Shown here one piece after another: positions 32,989 to 40,949 of a stretch of DNA of 60,104 bases. The translations under genes and the position numbers were made by a program. How positions within the stretch are numbered: position 1 is the first letter of the stretch; each line of letters starts with the position of its first letter. The notes under the pieces were generated by a model. The model did no database searches. It saw only the letters and a program-made list of their open reading frames with translations, and had not been told where the DNA came from. Source of the DNA: a virus; IMG/VR virus record IMGVR_UViG_3300042875_000670, positions 1-60,104 of that record; one strand, written 5' to 3'.

Positions 32989-33213
32989 ATGCAATATTTA
33001 TTATTTGCTTACAATCAGTATTCTCCTGGTGCGACAAGTGGTTTAAAGTTCATCACTAATGACTTTCATTTAATACAAGATTAAATAGATAATTATAGTG
33101 ACGACTATGATTTCATTAGGGTATACGATGTAAGTAGCGGTAAAATGGTACTTATAAATGAGTTCTTTATGATCCAGAAAGATGATAACTATTGGATGAA
33201 CAAAGATCACTAA
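32989..33213 (+). pseudogene. small conserved-looking gene broken by in-frame TAA
   Basis: ATG 32989 begins MQYLLFAYNQYSPGATSGLK, a form I associate with a small phage protein of unknown function. The frame hits TAA at 33082-33084 (codon 32), then continues through IDNYSDDYDFIRVYDVSSGK to TAA 33211-33213. Both halves look like one protein of about 74 residues. A nonsense mutation or stop readthrough would explain it. Confidence 0.55.
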
Positions 33214-33257
33214 TAGTATTTAGTTACCACGACCTAAGTTATGTCACTAAACTAACT

Positions 33258-33283
33258 TAACTAACATCAATAACTAACGTCAA
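33258..33283 (+). repeat. 13-bp tandem direct repeat upstream of the rha-like gene
   Basis: TAACTAACATCAA (33258-33270) and TAACTAACGTCAA (33271-33283) differ by one base, within a 97-nt gap that holds no ORF. It could be an operator for the adjacent regulator. Confidence 0.45.
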
Positions 33284-33310
33284 TTAAAGTCACTTAAGAA
33301 ATTTAGAGTT

Positions 33311-33892
33311 ATGCAACTAGTTAATAACAATGGTATTCTAACTGTAGATAGTCGTGTTCTAGCTAACACACTTAATATTACTCATGATCATGTTCGTAAG
33401 TTAGTTAGAGTTAACTTAACTAAGTTTGAGTTCTATGGTGAATTAAGTAAAGTAACTATAGCTAAACAGAGTACAGGTAAGGGTGGTAACATCTACTATT
33501 TATTCAATAAACAACAAGCTGTACTATTAACTGGGTTAACTAAACGTCAGAATAAGAATGAAGTTAATACATTAATTGTAGAATCATTTAGAGTTAAACG
33601 TGAATTACCTTTAACTAGTTATGATGGCGCAAGCTATGAGCATCCTGGAATCACTGAAATAACTGATGCTAACATAACTCATGATCCAGTAACTGCACAA
33701 GACTATATTCGTGATAATGGGTTCGCGCTAACTCAATTACAAGTTAATCAAGTTACAAGACGTACTGCAACTGTGTATCGCGTCAGCAAAGGTAGATCAC
33801 CCATTAAAGGTAATAAGGTTTATGATAAAAGATATCGCTATGCTGATAATGATGTAGCTTATATTGTAGCTGCAATTAAATCAGTAATGTAG
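33311..33892 (+). CDS. Rha-family regulator with shared C-terminal domain
   Basis: 193 aa. Residues 1-100 match the Rha phage regulatory family: LTVDSRVLANTLNITHDHVRKLV, KFEFYGELSKVTI, YYLFNKQQAVLLTGLTKRQ and an LIVESFRVKR helix. The rest (HPGITEITDANITHD..TAQDYIRDNGFALTQLQVNQVTRRTATVYRV) is the C-terminal domain found on three other regulators in the window. It probably binds DNA and controls phage genes. A tandem repeat lies just upstream. Confidence 0.8.
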   Translation: MQLVNNNGILTVDSRVLANTLNITHDHVRKLVRVNLTKFEFYGELSKVTIAKQSTGKGGNIYYLFNKQQAVLLTGLTKRQNKNEVNTLIVESFRVKRELPLTSYDGASYEHPGITEITDANITHDPVTAQDYIRDNGFALTQLQVNQVTRRTATVYRVSKGRSPIKGNKVYDKRYRYADNDVAYIVAAIKSVM

Positions 33893-33900
33893 AACTTAGT

Positions 33901-33921
33901 GAGCTAGGAAATCCCTAGCTC
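33901..33921 (+). promoter_or_regulatory. hairpin 7 nt upstream of a start codon
   Basis: GAGCTAGG (33901-33908) pairs with CCTAGCTC (33914-33921), loop AAATC. TGTTATT separates the stem from ATG 33929, with no Shine-Dalgarno and no T tract. Confidence 0.65.
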
Positions 33922-33928
33922 TGTTATT

Positions 33929-34243
33929 ATGAAAATAGGTTTTAAGTTTAATAGGACGATATATCCAGAAACACCTAAATATGTATTACGTGAAATTTAT
34001 GTAAGAAAACAATGGCATGATAAATGTACAACCGACATAGATTTTACAGTTAATCTATTTAATCAGATTCTTAAATGGATGTATTTGGGTAATCCAGATA
34101 ACTTAGTTTTAGATGAATATGTTGGTATAACTGTTAATGATGTTTACATTAATGATGCGGTAGACAAATACTTAATTAACAATCAAACTAATAATGACTT
34201 TTATTACATTGATTTAGAAACTGGAGATATTACAAGCGTATGA
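33929..34243 (+). CDS. hypothetical protein, 104 aa
   Basis: ATG 33929 follows the hairpin module. Basic N-terminal half (KIGFKFNRTIYPETPKYVLRE, KQWHDK) and acidic C-terminal half. Contains a GTAAGAAAA copy in the VRKQ codons. Not recognised. The stop overlaps the start of a broken ORF. Confidence 0.65.
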   Translation: MKIGFKFNRTIYPETPKYVLREIYVRKQWHDKCTTDIDFTVNLFNQILKWMYLGNPDNLVLDEYVGITVNDVYINDAVDKYLINNQTNNDFYYIDLETGDITSV

Positions 34244-34536
34244 TAGTTACACTTAATCCCGCCATTAATTCAACAACACTATTCTATGATAGTGATGGTA
34301 ATAACGTTGATTAGAATGTTAGATATTCATTAACTAATAATAGTGAGTTATTACATAAGTTAGTTAACTTCAAGTTAAGTTATCTACTTATTAATGAGTT
34401 AACTAGACGTGAGTTAATTGAGTTTCATTTAACTGGATTTAACTTAGTTAAGTTACTTAATGCTACAGATACTAAGTTTAAGTATAGATACTACTTGAAC
34501 TGGTTTAGTTTAGTTAAGTTAGTGTTGTTTAAATAA
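34240..34536 (+). pseudogene. 98-codon frame broken by in-frame TAG
   Basis: ATG 34240 (ATGA overlap with the previous gene) opens MIVTLNPAINSTTLFYDSDG and reaches TAG at 34312-34314 (codon 25). The frame then runs on for 73 codons, including NVRYSLTNNSELLHKLVNF and LINELTRRELIEFHL, to TAA 34534-34536. No other start serves the second part. Readthrough or a recent nonsense mutation are the options. Confidence 0.5.
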
Positions 34537-34545
34537 CTTAGTTTA

Positions 34546-34568
34546 AGAGTCAGTTAAATCCTGACTCT
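34546..34568 (+). terminator. hairpin, probable terminator
   Basis: AGAGTCAG (34546-34553) pairs with CTGACTCT (34561-34568), loop TTAAATC. Only a weak T-rich stretch follows. It is 26 nt before ATG 34595, which has its own GGAG. Confidence 0.55.
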
Positions 34569-34594
34569 ATTACCTTAATTGGAGTTCATTAATT

Positions 34595-34876
34595 ATGGAT
34601 GTTAAAGAAAGAATGTTATCTCTATGTAAACAAGCATTAGATAAATGGGGTAATGATGTACAGTTAATTAAAGTAGTAGAAGAGTTAACTGAGTTATCAT
34701 TAGAAGTACAACATTTACGTTATGGTAAATTTGACATTTATGAAGTTAAAAATGAATTAGCTGATGTAATGATAATGCTTAATCAGTTAATGATGATGCT
34801 TGAAATAACTAATGATGATTTAGAAGTAGTTATTGATAGTAAGTTAAATAAATTAGATAAGAAGTTAAGTGAATAA
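34595..34876 (+). CDS. MazG-like nucleotide pyrophosphohydrolase
   Basis: 93 aa. The helical metal-binding signature of MazG/dUTPase-like enzymes is present: VVEELTELSLEVQHL (E-E-x-x-E at about residues 28-32) and EVKNELADVMIMLNQL (E-x-x-D). These enzymes hydrolyse nucleoside triphosphates to monophosphates, for example dUTP or (p)ppGpp-related nucleotides; the substrate cannot be told here. ATG 34595 with GGAG 12 nt upstream. It fits the nucleotide-metabolism theme of the region. Confidence 0.8.
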   Translation: MDVKERMLSLCKQALDKWGNDVQLIKVVEELTELSLEVQHLRYGKFDIYEVKNELADVMIMLNQLMMMLEITNDDLEVVIDSKLNKLDKKLSE

Positions 34877-34950
34877 TATGTTTTATACATGAAATCAATA
34901 ATAATTTAAATACTAAATCCTTTTTTTCTTACCTTACAGAGATTTTATTT

Positions 34951-35733
34951 ATGTCAGAATTACAGTTGTTTAATTTTCAATATAATCAAGTTAGAGTAGT
35001 TGAGATTGATAGCAATCCCTGGTTTGTAGCTGCTGATGTGTTCAAGGCATTAGATATTGCATGGACAGGTTCTCAATCATTAGATAAAATTAGTGACGTA
35101 TGGAAGGCTCAGTATGATGATGTATCATCTCAGGAAACTTCTGGCCTAGTACAAATACCTAATAACACTTGGTTAATAAATGAACCTGGTGTTTATAAAA
35201 TTGCATTCCGTAGTAATAAACCTGAAGCTGAAGCATTTACAAATTATGTAGCTGAGGTGATTCTTCCTAGTGTAAGAAAACAAGGGTATTATGTTTCAGA
35301 TACTAAAGATGTGTTATTATCTGCAATAGCTGAATTAACTAAATCAGTAACTCAAATTAAAACTGATTATTCTGATCAAGTTAAATATCTAATTGAAAGT
35401 AATGTAGTTAAAGATGAACAAATAACTCAATTAAATAATCAACATAATGCGCTACAGGAAGTATTAAATCTATATCCTGGTTTAGATAAAGCATTACAAG
35501 AGTTTCAGTTAATTGAGGAAACTACAGAATCATTTATATTGAAGGATTACTTACTTGATCATGCAATTAACTTAGATAAAGGTCAACGTATAAGAGCGGG
35601 ACAACTCGTATCAGCGTGGCTTAATCTATCACAACAACAACCACTATTTAAACTTAATGGTAATTCATTGTATACTGCTAAACACATACCATTAATTAAG
35701 TTAGCTATTGAATACATATTTGGATGGAATTAA
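34951..35733 (+). CDS. BRO-N antirepressor with shared C-terminal domain
   Basis: 260 aa. BRO-N domain: LFNFQYNQVRVVEIDSNPWFVAADVFKALDI at the N-terminus, then WLINEPGVYKIAFRSNKPEAEAF and VAEVILPSVRKQGYYV. A helical linker follows. The C-terminal domain (LNLYPGLDKALQEF...FILKDYLLDHAINLDKGQRIRAGQL) resembles that of the regulators at 20564, 33311 and 39109. It likely acts as an antirepressor. A TTTTTTTCTTAC copy sits 20 nt upstream of the start. Confidence 0.8.
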   Translation: MSELQLFNFQYNQVRVVEIDSNPWFVAADVFKALDIAWTGSQSLDKISDVWKAQYDDVSSQETSGLVQIPNNTWLINEPGVYKIAFRSNKPEAEAFTNYVAEVILPSVRKQGYYVSDTKDVLLSAIAELTKSVTQIKTDYSDQVKYLIESNVVKDEQITQLNNQHNALQEVLNLYPGLDKALQEFQLIEETTESFILKDYLLDHAINLDKGQRIRAGQLVSAWLNLSQQQPLFKLNGNSLYTAKHIPLIKLAIEYIFGWN

Positions 35734-35735
35734 TC

Positions 35736-35948
35736 ATGTTAGATAAAGCATTAGAATTACTAGAAGAAGTTAACTTACTAATTACTAATGGATGGATAAG
35801 TATCATTGCTATTAGTAAAGATTTCTTCGTAATTAAACGTATAAGAAATTGGAAAGAAGAGTTTATTGAATGTGAATCTCAAGATAAATTGATTGCTGAA
35901 TTAATTAAATTGAAAGAAGCTATTGTAATTGAAACAACTGAAGATTAA
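35736..35948 (+). CDS. hypothetical protein, 70 aa
   Basis: ATG 35736, two bases after the regulator stop; an ATG at 35724 is also in frame. Alpha-beta-alpha pattern (ALELLEEVNLLITNGWISIIAISKDFFVIKRI). Function unknown. Six bases before the RNR gene, so probably co-transcribed with it. Confidence 0.6.
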   Translation: MLDKALELLEEVNLLITNGWISIIAISKDFFVIKRIRNWKEEFIECESQDKLIAELIKLKEAIVIETTED

Positions 35949-35954
35949 ATAACT

Positions 35955-38159
35955 ATGACAATTAATACCAAAGACTACTACAATTTGATTGCGCCCCAAT
36001 ATATTACTTGGGATTTTTATTCTAAATACATTTTATTAGAACCTCCCTTTGGTGAACTAGGATTACCTGTTTTCTTACGCACTTACAGTAGATTTATTAA
36101 AGAATTAAATAGACGTGAGAAATGGTGTGAAACAATTCTTCGTAATATTGAATACTCATTATCATTAGATAATATTTCATCTGATGATAGTAAGAAAAAA
36201 GAAGCAGAATCTTTATTTGAGATGATGTTTAATATGCGAGGGTTTCCAAGTGGTAGATCATTATGGACTGCGGGAACACCTCAAACAACTAAAGATCCTA
36301 GTAGTAGTTGGAATTGTACATTTAAAGTAATTGATAATTTAAGTGCATTTAGTGAAATCTTCTATTGGTTATTAATTGGAGCAGGAACTGGATTTAGTGT
36401 TGAAAATAAATACATTAGTAAATTACCTAAGTTTAATCCTGATATTACAATTAAACATGATGATTACTTTTATTTAAAAGATGATGAAGATGGAAGTCAT
36501 TTAGTATTAACTAAAGATGATATTAATCCTAATTACATTTATTTAAGTCCTAAATCTATTATTAATGATGATGATAACTTTATTAATGAAGATTTATCTA
36601 CTTACACTAACGCTAAGTTAACTATTGGTGATAGTAAAGAAGATTGGTGTAATGCTCTACGTTGTTTCTTACACTTATTAACTTATTCTAATATTAAGAC
36701 GATTACGTTTAATTACAATTTAATTCGTCCTGAAGGAACGTTAATTAAAACATTTGGTGGTAGAGCTAGTGGACATAAAGCTCTATTGGAGATGTTTAAT
36801 AACATATTAATGATTATTAAACGTTGTAATGGTGTATTAGATTCAGTTGGTGTACTTGATATAGCTAATTCAATTGGATTAAACGTAGTGTCAGGTGGCG
36901 TTCGTAGAACTGCTGAAATTGGATTAGGTGATGCTAATGATAATAATTTTATTACAGCTAAGTTGAACCTATATGATGATCCAGATAAAGTTCAGTATAG
37001 AGCTATTAGATCAATGTCAAACAACTCTATATTGTTTTACGAGAATCCTGGATTAGATAAAATTAAAGATGTAATGACATCAATTAAATCAAATGGAGAA
37101 CCTGGATTCTGGATTATAGGTAATGCGAACTTATTAGCAGAATCACCTATCGCTGGAACAAATCCTTGTGCCGAAGCGGGTTTAGACGATGGACAGTCAT
37201 GTAATCTCACAACTAAGAACGTTAAAGCTCACGTATATTTTAATAAGAAAACTAAGAAATGGGAATATGATTGGGAATTAGGTAAGAAAACAATTGAACT
37301 TATTACTAGAATTGGTTCACGTCAAACTACTGCTACACAGTGGCATCCAAGATGGGATGAACTTCAGAAGAGAGATAGATTACTTGGTGTATCTATGACT
37401 GGTTTAATGGATGCTTTTGATCTACTAGAATGGGATACAGAACAACAAGAATACTATTTTAAATGGGTTAAACTAATAGCTATTAATGCTGCAAATGAAT
37501 ATCATAATTATCTTGGTATTAATAGAAGCACTAGAGTTACGTTAATGAAACCTGAAGGTACTATTAGTCAATTACCTACTGTTTCATCGGGTATTCATAG
37601 AGCATATTCACCTTATTACTTACGTCGAGTTAGATTTAGTAAAACAGATCCACTAGCTAGAGTATTATTAAATCTAGGATTAACTCCAGTTCCTGAAAAC
37701 AATCAAGGTGATAGTTTATTTGCCAGTGAATGTACTACTTGGGTTTTTACATTCCCAATTAAAACTAATACCACAATTAGAGCTATTGATGAATCTGCCA
37801 TAGATCAATTAGAACGATATAAGTTAGCTCAAGTTAATTATGCTGATAGAGGTCATAACATATCAGCTACTATTACATTAGCTCCAGATGAATATGATAT
37901 TGCCGCAAATTGGATAAATGATAATTGGAATGACATTATAGGTGTTTCATTTCTACCTAGATTTGATCCAATTAGCGATGGTAAAGCATCATATCCATTA
38001 ATGCCGTATGAACCAATTACAGAATACGAATATCACAATCTATTTAATGTTAAGTTAACTGAAACAGAGTTAATCGAAATATTAGCTAAAATTGAGAATA
38101 AGTATGAAGAACAATCGTTAGATAGTAGCTGTTCAACAGGAGCTTGTCCGATAAGATGA
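35955..38159 (+). CDS. nrdJ: class II (B12-dependent) ribonucleoside-triphosphate reductase
   Basis: 734 aa, the length of the monomeric class II enzyme. Active-site loop TNPCAEAG (residues about 402-409), GGVRRTAEIGLGD, LMKPEGTISQL, and the C-terminal redox pair CSTGAC at about 726-731, five residues from the end. FPSGRSLWTAGTP matches the substrate-binding loop. It reduces NTPs to dNTPs with adenosylcobalamin and needs no oxygen or small subunit. The need for B12 may connect with the CobS/CobT-like pairs at 2930-7742. The stop overlaps the next ATG. Confidence 0.9.
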   Translation: MTINTKDYYNLIAPQYITWDFYSKYILLEPPFGELGLPVFLRTYSRFIKELNRREKWCETILRNIEYSLSLDNISSDDSKKKEAESLFEMMFNMRGFPSGRSLWTAGTPQTTKDPSSSWNCTFKVIDNLSAFSEIFYWLLIGAGTGFSVENKYISKLPKFNPDITIKHDDYFYLKDDEDGSHLVLTKDDINPNYIYLSPKSIINDDDNFINEDLSTYTNAKLTIGDSKEDWCNALRCFLHLLTYSNIKTITFNYNLIRPEGTLIKTFGGRASGHKALLEMFNNILMIIKRCNGVLDSVGVLDIANSIGLNVVSGGVRRTAEIGLGDANDNNFITAKLNLYDDPDKVQYRAIRSMSNNSILFYENPGLDKIKDVMTSIKSNGEPGFWIIGNANLLAESPIAGTNPCAEAGLDDGQSCNLTTKNVKAHVYFNKKTKKWEYDWELGKKTIELITRIGSRQTTATQWHPRWDELQKRDRLLGVSMTGLMDAFDLLEWDTEQQEYYFKWVKLIAINAANEYHNYLGINRSTRVTLMKPEGTISQLPTVSSGIHRAYSPYYLRRVRFSKTDPLARVLLNLGLTPVPENNQGDSLFASECTTWVFTFPIKTNTTIRAIDESAIDQLERYKLAQVNYADRGHNISATITLAPDEYDIAANWINDNWNDIIGVSFLPRFDPISDGKASYPLMPYEPITEYEYHNLFNVKLTETELIEILAKIENKYEEQSLDSSCSTGACPIR

Positions 38160-38797
38160 ATAAACGTATAACTGCCACATATAAAAACGGACATGGAGAT
38201 CGTGGTTTATCTCCTTTAATGAATGGTCATATTGTTCGTAAAGATGATCCAAGTTGTTTAATCTACAGTGAAATTGAACATCTTAATAATTTAATAACTG
38301 AAGTATTAAATACCTTTGATATTAAATACAATAAGCTACTTGAACAACTCAACTGGCTTAAAGTTAATAGCTTTAGTATTAGTAGTTTCTGTTTTATGAA
38401 AGGTGATTCTACTAAACACAACTTATCTATTGAATTTAATGATGAATTAGAATCGTTAGTTAATGAACTTAAGTTAGATAAACAAATAGGAGAAGCATCT
38501 GATTTCATTATTCACAATAAGATTAAATACATTAAGTTAGATGCAATTAGAATTAGAATACGTGATGTAGAACGTGCATTCACTACGTGGCGTAATCATG
38601 AGTTAGTAGTTAATAATTTAATGGAGTTGTTAGTTGATGATCCAATTCATGCACAACAAGTTATTATTGCAATTAACGCTTACGGCGGTTTCCTTAATAG
38701 ATTATCTACATTTATCTGGTTAACTACTAGAATGGAATCACTGTTATCTAGTGATTACGATAGTCAAGAATACTGGCAAGGTCAAATAGTCAAATAA
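38156..38797 (+). CDS. hypothetical protein, 213 aa
   Basis: ATG 38156 in the ATGA overlap with the RNR gene; the TTG at 38144 is not needed. All-helical, charged protein (LNNLITEVLNTFDIKYNKLLEQL, and RIRIRDVERAFTTWRNHEL). No motif recognised. Coupling to the RNR gene hints at a role in nucleotide supply, but nothing in the sequence shows this. Confidence 0.65.
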   Translation: MNKRITATYKNGHGDRGLSPLMNGHIVRKDDPSCLIYSEIEHLNNLITEVLNTFDIKYNKLLEQLNWLKVNSFSISSFCFMKGDSTKHNLSIEFNDELESLVNELKLDKQIGEASDFIIHNKIKYIKLDAIRIRIRDVERAFTTWRNHELVVNNLMELLVDDPIHAQQVIIAINAYGGFLNRLSTFIWLTTRMESLLSSDYDSQEYWQGQIVK

Positions 38798-38803
38798 ACA
38801 ATC

Positions 38804-38836
38804 AGGTGGTTAATAACATAATAGTTGTTGCCACCT
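38804..38836 (+). terminator. imperfect hairpin, probable terminator
   Basis: AGGTGG (38804-38809) pairs with CCACCT (38831-38836), with a partly paired AT-rich inner stem. It separates the RNR operon from the next gene. Confidence 0.5.
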
Positions 38837-38855
38837 TACACAATTGGAGAATTAT

Positions 38856-39086
38856 ATGAACTTAACATTTGAATACGAAGGTAAACTATATCAAATTGAA
38901 TTGAACGCTGAACAGATTACTCGCTATGAAAAATACAATGTTGTAGAAGCAGATGTATTAATAGCAGATAAAGAGTTTGTTCGTGTTGAATGGTTATTTG
39001 ATAAAGATAAACAGGTAAGAAAAACTAGTGTATTTGAAATGCGCGAACTTAATATACCTACATTAATTGATAAAAAAGAGGTGTAA
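38856..39086 (+). CDS. hypothetical protein, 76 aa
   Basis: ATG 38856 follows GGAG; the upstream TTG 38844 is unlikely. Small beta-rich protein (NLTFEYEGKLYQIELNAEQI, then VEWLFDKDKQVRKTSVFEM). Its stop lies inside a bidirectional terminator shared with the convergent regulator gene. Function unknown. Confidence 0.65.
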   Translation: MNLTFEYEGKLYQIELNAEQITRYEKYNVVEADVLIADKEFVRVEWLFDKDKQVRKTSVFEMRELNIPTLIDKKEV

Positions 39087-39098
39087 TTAACACCTCTT
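39076..39098. terminator. bidirectional terminator between convergent genes
   Basis: AAGAGGTGT (39076-39084) pairs with ACACCTCTT (39090-39098), loop 5 nt. The A run on its left (39072-39077) becomes a T tract for the minus-strand gene, so it is stronger in that direction. Confidence 0.75.
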
Positions 39099-39108
39099 AA
39101 TAAGTTAT

Positions 39109-39960
39109 TTAATCTTCTATATTAGGAAACATCTTATCTTTAAACTTCTCATAAGCTGCTTCCATTATATAGAAGTCAATATTACGATAACCCCAACCTT
39201 CTTTAACTTTAACTGTTTTATTAGGTTTATTTTTGCGAGGTTTAGTAACATATTTAATTTGAGGATTTTTACCTGTTAATGTTTTATAGGTTTGAGCTAC
39301 TAGATGTCCAAAGCTAATATAACCACCTCTAGTTAATTTAACACCTTTAGATGTTAACCAATCTTTACCAGAATAAAGACAATCATCTATTAGCATTAAT
39401 TGATTAGTTGATGCTAATCCATCATTAATATGTTTAGCTCCTGGATATAAAGTTACAGTAATACCATCAAGACGTTCTAGTTTTTCTACTTTAGTTTTAA
39501 CTATTTCTAAATTTTGATCTAGTTTGCGTAAAGTACGCAATATCTCATTGTCTTGTTCTTCTACTGTAAAATGTGTAATTTCTTTAACCCAACAATTAAA
39601 ACCTTGTTTAGCAAAAAGAAATAATGACTTAGTAGCTGTTATATTTTTACGTTCAATTGCGTAATAACTAATAATTGTTACAGCAGCTTCTTCAGTGATA
39701 ATCATTGCATTATCAGATCCTAGCGCGGAGGTGTTGAAAACCTTACCCCATATAGGTTGTAGAGATTCTGGTATTGTTTCGCGGGGAGTCCCATTTTGAC
39801 AATCTTCCATTAATTTATTCTTACCAGAAAATAAACTCCCCTTTTCACTTAACCCTAGTAACCGTTCTAATCCTGATATACTAATTCCTGTTTGTTTACC
39901 ATCATTGGAAATATAAAAGGTAATTCCATTATCAGACTTAACAGGTGTTACAATGTCCAT
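39109..39960 (-). CDS. antirepressor-like regulator, minus strand, shared C-terminal domain
   Basis: 283 aa. The N-terminal part (GKQTGISISGLERLLGLSEK...AMIITEEAAVTIISYYAIERKN) is the same type as in the regulator at 20564. A coiled-coil linker leads to the C-terminal domain (LYPGAKHINDGLA...GKDWLTSKGVKLTRGGYISFGHLV) shared with 20564, 33311 and 34951, here extended by a basic KPRKNKPNKTVKVK segment. Being the lone minus-strand regulator in a plus-strand region, it could act as a switch between early and late transcription. Confidence 0.75.
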   Translation of the reverse strand: MDIVTPVKSDNGITFYISNDGKQTGISISGLERLLGLSEKGSLFSGKNKLMEDCQNGTPRETIPESLQPIWGKVFNTSALGSDNAMIITEEAAVTIISYYAIERKNITATKSLFLFAKQGFNCWVKEITHFTVEEQDNEILRTLRKLDQNLEIVKTKVEKLERLDGITVTLYPGAKHINDGLASTNQLMLIDDCLYSGKDWLTSKGVKLTRGGYISFGHLVAQTYKTLTGKNPQIKYVTKPRKNKPNKTVKVKEGWGYRNIDFYIMEAAYEKFKDKMFPNIED

Positions 39961-39987
39961 AGTTAATCAACTCAATATATAAATGAT

Positions 39988-40012
39988 AAGACAGTTTACT
40001 CGCTGTCTTTTT
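39988..40012 (+). terminator. terminator-like hairpin upstream of the HD gene
   Basis: AAGACAG (39988-39994) pairs with CTGTCTT (40003-40009) and runs into TTTTT. It points rightward between divergent genes, so it would stop transcription entering from the left or attenuate the HD gene. Confidence 0.7.
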
Positions 40013-40061
40013 CATTATAAACATAAATAGTTAGAAATAACAAGTAATGTTAAAGGAACTT

Positions 40062-40640
40062 ATGACAATTGACTTCATCCTCAAATCCGCCGCATCAGTA
40101 GATACAGTACGTCAGATAATGAATGTAACTGGTAGTAGACGTGAGAATGTAGCTGAACATACGTTTACTATGGTTATGATGTGTGTAACTATGCTAGATG
40201 ACCGAGTAACTAATGATCAACTACTGCACATCATTAAGTTATGTCTAGTACACGATCTAGGTGAAATAAATGCGGGTGATGTAAACTTTGATGACCATAC
40301 TGATGAACACGATACTCAAGAGGAATTGGCGGCACTCAACCTTTTTTCTTACCTTGAATCATCTCTCATAGCTGAGTATTCTAATCTATGGTATGAATTT
40401 AAGAACCAGTTAACTATTGAAGCTAAGTATGCTAAAGCTATTGATAAATTAGCTGGTAGTATGCTGGTCTATTCTCATCTAGTTAATGGTACTGCTCCAC
40501 CGATGTGGAAACAAGTTAGTGCTTCATCAATTAGAAATAAGATAGCTGTGTACATTGATGAGATGTTACCTGAATACAGCTATATAACTGAGTATTGTAT
40601 TACTGAAGGAATTAAGAGAGGATTAGTGCAAGATGAATAA
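40062..40640 (+). CDS. HD-domain hydrolase, 5'-deoxynucleotidase-like
   Basis: 192 aa. HD motifs of the YfbR-like family: RRENVAEHTFTMVMM (first metal histidine), CLVHDLGEINAGDV (the HD pair) and AIDKLAGSMLVY (last aspartate). Such enzymes release deoxynucleosides from dNMPs; in phages they can tune nucleotide pools. ATG 40062 follows AAAGGAAC; ATG 40047 is upstream of that site. It overlaps the next gene by 8 nt. Confidence 0.75.
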   Translation: MTIDFILKSAASVDTVRQIMNVTGSRRENVAEHTFTMVMMCVTMLDDRVTNDQLLHIIKLCLVHDLGEINAGDVNFDDHTDEHDTQEELAALNLFSYLESSLIAEYSNLWYEFKNQLTIEAKYAKAIDKLAGSMLVYSHLVNGTAPPMWKQVSASSIRNKIAVYIDEMLPEYSYITEYCITEGIKRGLVQDE

Positions 40641-40818
40641 GTTACCTGATACAACTGATGAATGTTTAGTTCAAATAGAATATGAAAGCGGTAAGAAAAT
40701 ATATCTATTAGCTAAATATATAGATTACAGATGGATAGACTCTGATTTAGAAGTTATTGAACAAAATGTACTTAATTGGACTTATTGTAAGGATGTGTTC
40801 CCATGCGACGACAACTAA
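40633..40818 (+). CDS. hypothetical protein, 61 aa
   Basis: ATG 40633 within the end of the HD gene. Acidic beta-rich protein (ECLVQIEYESGKKIYLLAKYI) with one GTAAGAAAA copy in the GKK codons. Function unknown. It overlaps the following membrane gene by 16 nt. Confidence 0.6.
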   Translation: MNKLPDTTDECLVQIEYESGKKIYLLAKYIDYRWIDSDLEVIEQNVLNWTYCKDVFPCDDN

Positions 40819-40949
40819 TTGAGTTATTTTTTAATGACATTCCAGGTAGTGATAGTGTTGCAGTAATATTAACGTTTTTAATTGCAGCACCTATCATCAT
40901 CTATCTCCTATATTTAATAGTAGATACATTAAAGTCACATAATAAATAA
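40803..40949 (+). CDS. small single-pass membrane protein, 48 aa
   Basis: ATG 40803 to TAA 40947-40949, with AAGGA about 12 nt upstream. A basic start (MRRQLIELFF) is followed by one long transmembrane helix (VAVILTFLIAAPIIIYLLYL) and a short TLKSHNK tail. The 3' end overlaps the convergent minus-strand gene by 49 nt. Function unknown; a holin-like role cannot be excluded. Confidence 0.6.
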   Translation: MRRQLIELFFNDIPGSDSVAVILTFLIAAPIIIYLLYLIVDTLKSHNK

